From assembly GCA_958295665.1 (NCBI GenBank), contig OY282560.1, forward strand, positions 23,395,653-23,459,652: DNA of 64,000 nt. The letters are read 5' to 3'. Source of the DNA: Tipula vernalis. Lineage: Eukaryota > Arthropoda > Insecta > Diptera > Tipulidae. This document shows, in pieces, positions 59,417 to 64,000 of this stretch; the stretch's first letter is position 1, and the number at the start of each line of letters is the position of its first letter. A program made the position numbers and the translations under genes. A model generated the notes under the pieces. The model had not been told where the DNA came from, ran no database searches, and was given only the letters and a program-made list of their open reading frames with translations.

Positions 59417-61833
59417 CACTGACATTTCTGCAAGTTAACCTCCACCACTCTAAGGCAGCATCAGCGACAGATGTCGTCATGATCCAGGAACCTTGGGTCA
59501 CTGAAGACCGGGTACTTGGGCTCAAGACTCCCTATTATAAATTAATGCGCGCGAAAAAAGAAGATAAGGTTCGGTCGTGCATTCTCATTAAAAATAACAT
59601 AAGTTGTTTTCTGCTTTCAAATTTCAGTAATGGAGATGTAGCTGCGGTCAGCATTGAGGTCGATAAACGCAACCTCTTGCTAGTATCAGCTTACCTAGCT
59701 TATGATGAAGTGGATACTCCACCAATCATTCTAGTTGAGCTAATCTTGGAGGCTCAGAAGCGCAAGGTTGGAATCATCCTTGGGAGTGATGCAAATGCTC
59801 ATCACACGATCTGGGGAAGAACGGACACAAATGAACGGGGTGAGGTACTCCTTGATGACATTTTACGTACTAACTTCATACATGTAATATAGGCAATAAG
59901 TCGATCATTACTCTTGTCTCAAGCTTTTTGACGATTAGTCTATTAAACTGGAGACTGTCGGAGGACCACTCCTTTTCTGATCATTGTTATCTTCAATTTG
60001 AAATGGACTTGACTTCTCCAAAAAGTCCAATCTACAGAAACAAGAGAAAAACCAACTGGGATACCCTTAGAACTATTCTGGGTAATTCACTACCAGTTCC
60101 AGTGCCAAAACCTCCAAAAACTGAGCAAGAGCTCGATGGCTTGGTGGACGAGTTGTCCAGCGCTTTTAATGAAGCGATACTGGGCTTTAGTCCCCTTAGC
60201 AAGCATAGGTGTAAATCTCGGCCACCCTGGTGGTTCAAGGAGATTCAACAAACACGTCGAAAATGCAAGACTCTTTAAAACAGCACGGAATTCAAAATCT
60301 GCTGTAGACTGGGACTTCTGTAAGGAAGTCCTCAAAATTTACAAATATCAATTGATAAGTGCCAAAAACAGCTCTTGGAGACTATACTGTGGCAAAATTC
60401 AGGAGTCTTCGGAGATCTCTAGACTACGCAAAGTACTAGCAACTGGTCCTTCCATCCCAAGTTATCTTCAAGGGCCGGATGGGATATGGACCACTAATAG
60501 TGCGGAATCGTTGGGACTTCTTATGGAAACTAATTTTCCTGGTTATCTGTACCTAGCACATCAACAGGTAAAAGGGCTAGTAGCCTCATAGGCCAAATTA
60601 TTAGCAGAAAAAAGATCCTGTGGGCGATAAACAGTTTTAAACCATATAAGTCGCCTGGACTCGATGGTATTATCCCTGCGGATATTCAACAAACTACTGA
60701 TCTAACAAATTCCTGATTAGAGATAATTTTCAAAGGCAGCCTAGAACTATGTCACATTCCTAGTAAATGGACAGAAGTGAAGGTTGTTTTCATACCTAAG
60801 GCGGGAAAACGCTCACATTGCAATCCCAAAGACCTTAGACCGATTAGCTTGTCTTCCTTCCTTTTTAAAACACTGGAAAGACAAATAGAAGCTCATATTA
60901 GAGGCACGATTATGTCGGAAAAGCCGTCTAAATCTCAACATGCCTATTGCAAGGGGAGATCTTCTTGGATATTGAGGGGGCCTTTAACAATGTGCTTCCA
61001 GGGGCTATAATAAGGGCACTTTCAGATCTGGCAGTGGATGAATCACTCAAGGACTGGATAGATCAGATGCTAAGAGGCAGGATCATAAATGCCAGTTTTG
61101 GGGAATCCTCCGTTAGAAGATTTACAAGCAGAGGTAAGCCACAGGGTGGCGTACTGTCGCCCCTACTTTGGAACTTGGTCATAAATGACCTGTTGCTGAG
61201 ACTGGAGGACGGTGGCTTCAAGGTGGTTGCCTATGCCGATGATGTTGCTATTGGTCTCCGTGGTAAATATCCTGGCACCCTTAGTGATCTTATGCAAAAT
61301 GCCCTGGGCACTCTTTCATTATGGGCCAATGGCTGTGGGTTGAATGTGAACCCACACAAAACCGAATTGGTTCTCTTCTCTAGGAAATATAAACTTCCTC
61401 ACATCGATCCTCCCACTTTAAAAGGGTTCAGTTGCCTTTTACAGTTGAAGCGAAGTTTCTGGATCTCGTTTTGGATAGCAAATTGTATTGGAAACCTAAT
61501 ATTCTGGAAAGGGTAAAGAAAGCTACGGCAGCGCTATACTCTTGCAAAAATGCCATTGAGCCCCGCATCGTACATTGGCTTTCCACCGCAGTAGTCAGGC
61601 CCATACTCTCGTATGGGGTAATAGTCTGGTGGCCTGCTCTGGACAAAACTGTCAACCAAAAGCTATTGAGAAAAGTTCAGAGAACAATCTCTCTGTGGAT
61701 CAGTGATGCACTGAGGAGCACATCCACTCGGGCATTAGAGACTCTGCTATTTTTGACTCCTCTAGATATCTTGGGGAAAAAGTTGGCAGCTTGTACTGCC
61801 ATACGGCTGAAATCCATCTTAATGTGGACCTGA
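59413..61833 (+). pseudogene. LOA ORF2 (endonuclease and reverse transcriptase), frameshifted
   Basis: MTLTFLQVNLHHSKAAS opens at 59,413. The AP-endonuclease has VMIQEPWV (catalytic Glu), GIILGSDANAHHTIWG (catalytic Asp/His) and, after a deletion near 59,890, DHSFSDHCYLQFEM (SDH motif). Linker PPWWFKEIQQTRRK. RT: PYKSPGLDGIIPADI, VFIPKAGKRSH, DLRPISLSSFLFKTLE, SQHAYCKGRS, then a deletion and frame jump to FLDIEGAFNNV (first Asp), GKPQGGVLSPLLWNLVIND and VVAYADDVAIGL (intact YADD). The thumb region runs to 61,833. RNase H is absent, with only a short distal piece (TTDYIVP) near 61,880. At least five frame breaks occur. Confidence 0.9.
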
Positions 61834-62005
61834 AACAATACAGGGTACTCATCTATTTTGTGCAACAAACAAATTCCCAAGACCACCGACTATATTGTCC
61901 CGTTACTATCTTTTTGAATTGAGAGTTGGCAGAAACAATTATTCGTGGTATGGCTACGGACCATTTTTGTGTCTATGCCTCTAGGGCCTAGTGGACCGCC
62001 ACCCA

Positions 62006-62023
62006 AACCTAACCTAACCTACC
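62006..62023. repeat. CCTAA tandem tail of the LOA element
   Basis: aacctaacctaacctacc at the 3' end of the element, three consecutive AACCT/CCTAA units. Non-LTR elements often end in short tandem repeats formed during target-primed reverse transcription. The unit is the complement of TTAGG, the common arthropod telomere repeat. Confidence 0.85.
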
Positions 62024-62029
62024 TATCCA

Positions 62030-64000
62030 TGTGTGTGCGTAATGATAATTTACATTACTTGATCAAAATGCAACTCTACTTAAAGTAGTAACCCAACACT
62101 ATAAAAAACTAAGCGCAAATTCTTCAATAATACTGAAAAATCAAAAAATCACTAGGAATTTCCAACAACTTCAATGGCGATGTCAAATAAGTTCTACATC
62201 ATGCAACTCCATTATCTTGGAAATGTTGAGTTTAAGCGAAAAACTTGAATAGACTTGATTAATATTGAAAAGCTCGAATAATCTTAGAATTTTAAAATTG
62301 GGAATATTTCCTCTAATAAACTTCGATTCCTGAAAAAATTTTGGAATATTTTGAATAAACCTAGATTTATAGAATAATCTTGGAAAATCTTTCTCGGAAA
62401 AATAACAAAAGCTTGAATTTGAATAATGTTGATAATTTCGAATAAATTAGACGCCAAGCAAATCCGGAACTCGAGGCGCTTGTGATCGATTATGTAAGCA
62501 TTATACCAGTTTTGAGATTTTTTCGAAATTGCGACAAATGTGATTGAAAGTTTCCATTTTTGGCATTTTATTCAATTTAGAACAAGTACTAAAAAAAAAT
62601 TATCTCACCAAAAGGAAGATAGTAAAAATGTGTGGAATAATGAGATTTCAAAAATTTCATTCTATTTTATTCCATCTCACTGAACTGGAAACTGCAGAAA
62701 TCTGTTCACAATCTGTATCCGATTTTGTATTAGACGGTTCCAAAGTACCCAAATCAATGTATCAATCAAGAAGATAGTGATACTTATTTCAGAAGGCGCC
62801 ACTGCCTTTATGGTGTTCGCGCCGTATTTAGTATTTTGCGGCGAGGCAGAAATATTTCATAACTAAGCATTTAGGTCAGGACCATCAAAAATCTAATAAC
62901 CACTTTTTCAGTAATTGAGCTATGCACCTTCTACAGCATACCCCTAACATAATACAAAAATAACAAACTTTAAACTAAAGGATCCGAATCCAAAAATTGG
63001 CTTAAAAATTTGATTAAATCTACTGGACAACCGAATGTGAAGCACTGTATGCGATACCTAATTTAGGGATAAAGGATATATTTTCCTTCAAGGAATAATC
63101 CACAAGATGACTCCGAATTTCTTATAAAGGCGTCATCTATCACATTGCTAGCTATCATCTATGATTACAGACAAGCAAAGAGAACTAGTAAAAGACCACC
63201 AGTCACTGCTAAGATATCACAGAAAGAGTACTAAGTCCACGAAATAAGTGGTTCGACGACAAGTATCGCTAAACCGCCAAAAACCATCTTACGCATTATT
63301 TATTAGCTAAAGAGAACTCGAGGATTATTTATTACCAACCAATATCTACAACTCTAAGGTGAGAATGGAGAATTGAGAACAAAATAGGCAGACGCCCTCT
63401 TAGTATGTCAGCCAAGACATGTAGCTGCACTACCGCAAGAACCCTCTGCCCCTTATTACAAGTTAGGGGATGCTATGAGAAAATTCAGACAGGAATGTTG
63501 CGGAAAGTCTTCAAAATACCGAATCTATCTACCAAAAAATCGTTTCAGTCGAATGTTTGTAAACTCGCAGTTCCCAAAGCACTAGGAAGAATAAATTGAA
63601 CTATAATCATCGTCCTCACTACATTGGAATGAAATATACGTAGTATTTAATGTATAAGCCTTTAATAACATTGCCGGGCCATACAGAGAACTCCTTCGGA
63701 TCATAAAACTCACAACGGATCATAACAAAAAATCGTTCGGTCACATATCTAGATATGGGTTGCAAATCTGGGAAAATTCGGTTTTCCCCAGTTCATTAGA
63801 AAATTTATAAAATCAGCATCTACAGCATTATGCCTATAGAGATGGAATCCATTAACTGGTGTGAAGTTTATGACAAAAACTATTGACAAAATATATAAAA
63901 TGTCTAAGTGTTAGTAAATATAAAACCTAACAACAGCAAATCAATTAATATTGGAGATACAAAAATTAATAAAACACCGCAATTTTCAGAAAATTCCGCT
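62030..64000. other. AT-rich DNA, no certain gene
   Basis: Loose 'gaataatcttgaa' repeats at 62,250-62,440. At 63,388-63,570 both of two overlapping plus-strand frames are open for about 60 codons with non-AT-driven composition (one includes CQPRHVAALPQEPSAPYY), which could be a transposon fragment, but I cannot assign it. Otherwise no signal. Confidence 0.45.

Larger units (their letters stand above)
58080..62023 (+). mobile_element. Nearly complete LOA-clade non-LTR retrotransposon
   Basis: GC-richer block with a 5' UTR (about 58,080-58,284), ORF1, ORF2 and a 3' UTR ending in aacctaacctaacctacct (62,006-62,023). Base composition and codon use differ from the flanks. ORF1 and ORF2 overlap by 4 bp (ATGA). 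A deletion in the RT and loss of most of the RNase H region make it non-autonomous now. Because many segments are still open for 130-200 codons, it is one of the younger elements in the window. No target duplication was identified. Confidence 0.88.

Overview
The window looks like intergenic or intronic chromosomal DNA from an insect, most likely a fly. It is very AT-rich, short introns (66-85 bp) can be read inside transposase genes, and CATA/TATG-type, (TA)n, (GA)n, (AAT)n and (CAG)n tracts are scattered through it. The transposon families (LOA and Jockey non-LTR elements, BEL/Pao and Ty3/gypsy LTR elements, Penelope, piggyBac, PIF/Harbinger, hAT, pogo/Tigger, mariner and Tc1) fit Diptera. 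The species cannot be read from the sequence. I found no intact host gene, tRNA, rRNA or CRISPR array. Nearly every coding-looking stretch is transposon protein, and every one has stops, frameshifts or deletions.

Layout. 1-2.9 kb: unique AT-rich DNA. 2.99-4.57 kb: a decayed LOA retrotransposon (minus strand). 4.78-5.17 kb: a decayed coding stretch I cannot identify (minus strand). 9.66-12.2 kb: a long degenerate satellite-like array. 15.6-18.3 kb: remnants of gag, reverse transcriptase and integrase from a gypsy-like element, split by a 1.14-kb foldback element with an 8-bp target duplication. 19.57-21.57 kb: a Tigger transposase gene and one element end (minus strand). 23.1-25.0 kb: an AT-rich 'taaattctata' repeat tract. 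25.2-28.2 kb: a small minus-strand ORF, a Harbinger remnant with a readable intron, a hAT transposase remnant and a 0.55-kb inverted-repeat element. 28.5-34.4 kb: AT-rich repeat interrupted by a complete, TTAA-flanked piggyBac element (29,559-32,417), itself carrying a 232-bp MITE. 35.2 kb: a 65-bp MITE. 40.1-44.67 kb: a BEL/Pao element. 44.7-45.8 kb: a jerky/Tigger-like gene fragment carrying a 225-bp nested element and a perfect hairpin. 45.9-47.0 kb: a mariner gene. 47.13-49.18 kb: a complete Harbinger element with TAA duplications. 51.5-51.9 kb: a Penelope fragment. 51.95-54.4 kb: Jockey. 54.6-55.5 kb: Tc1. 58.1-62.0 kb: a nearly complete LOA element with both ORFs. The rest is unique AT-rich DNA in which I see no gene.

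How it fits together. The region is a nested, two-strand graveyard of many transposon superfamilies. Three insertion structures are well resolved: piggyBac with TTAA, Harbinger with TAA, and the foldback element with an 8-bp duplication. Several small non-autonomous elements sit inside or beside larger ones, so relative insertion order can be worked out. The most unusual features are the array with repeated TTCnnGAA dyads, two perfect hairpins inside decayed elements, the 65-bp MITE with ends like the local Tigger element, and the unidentified decayed gene at 4.8-5.2 kb.
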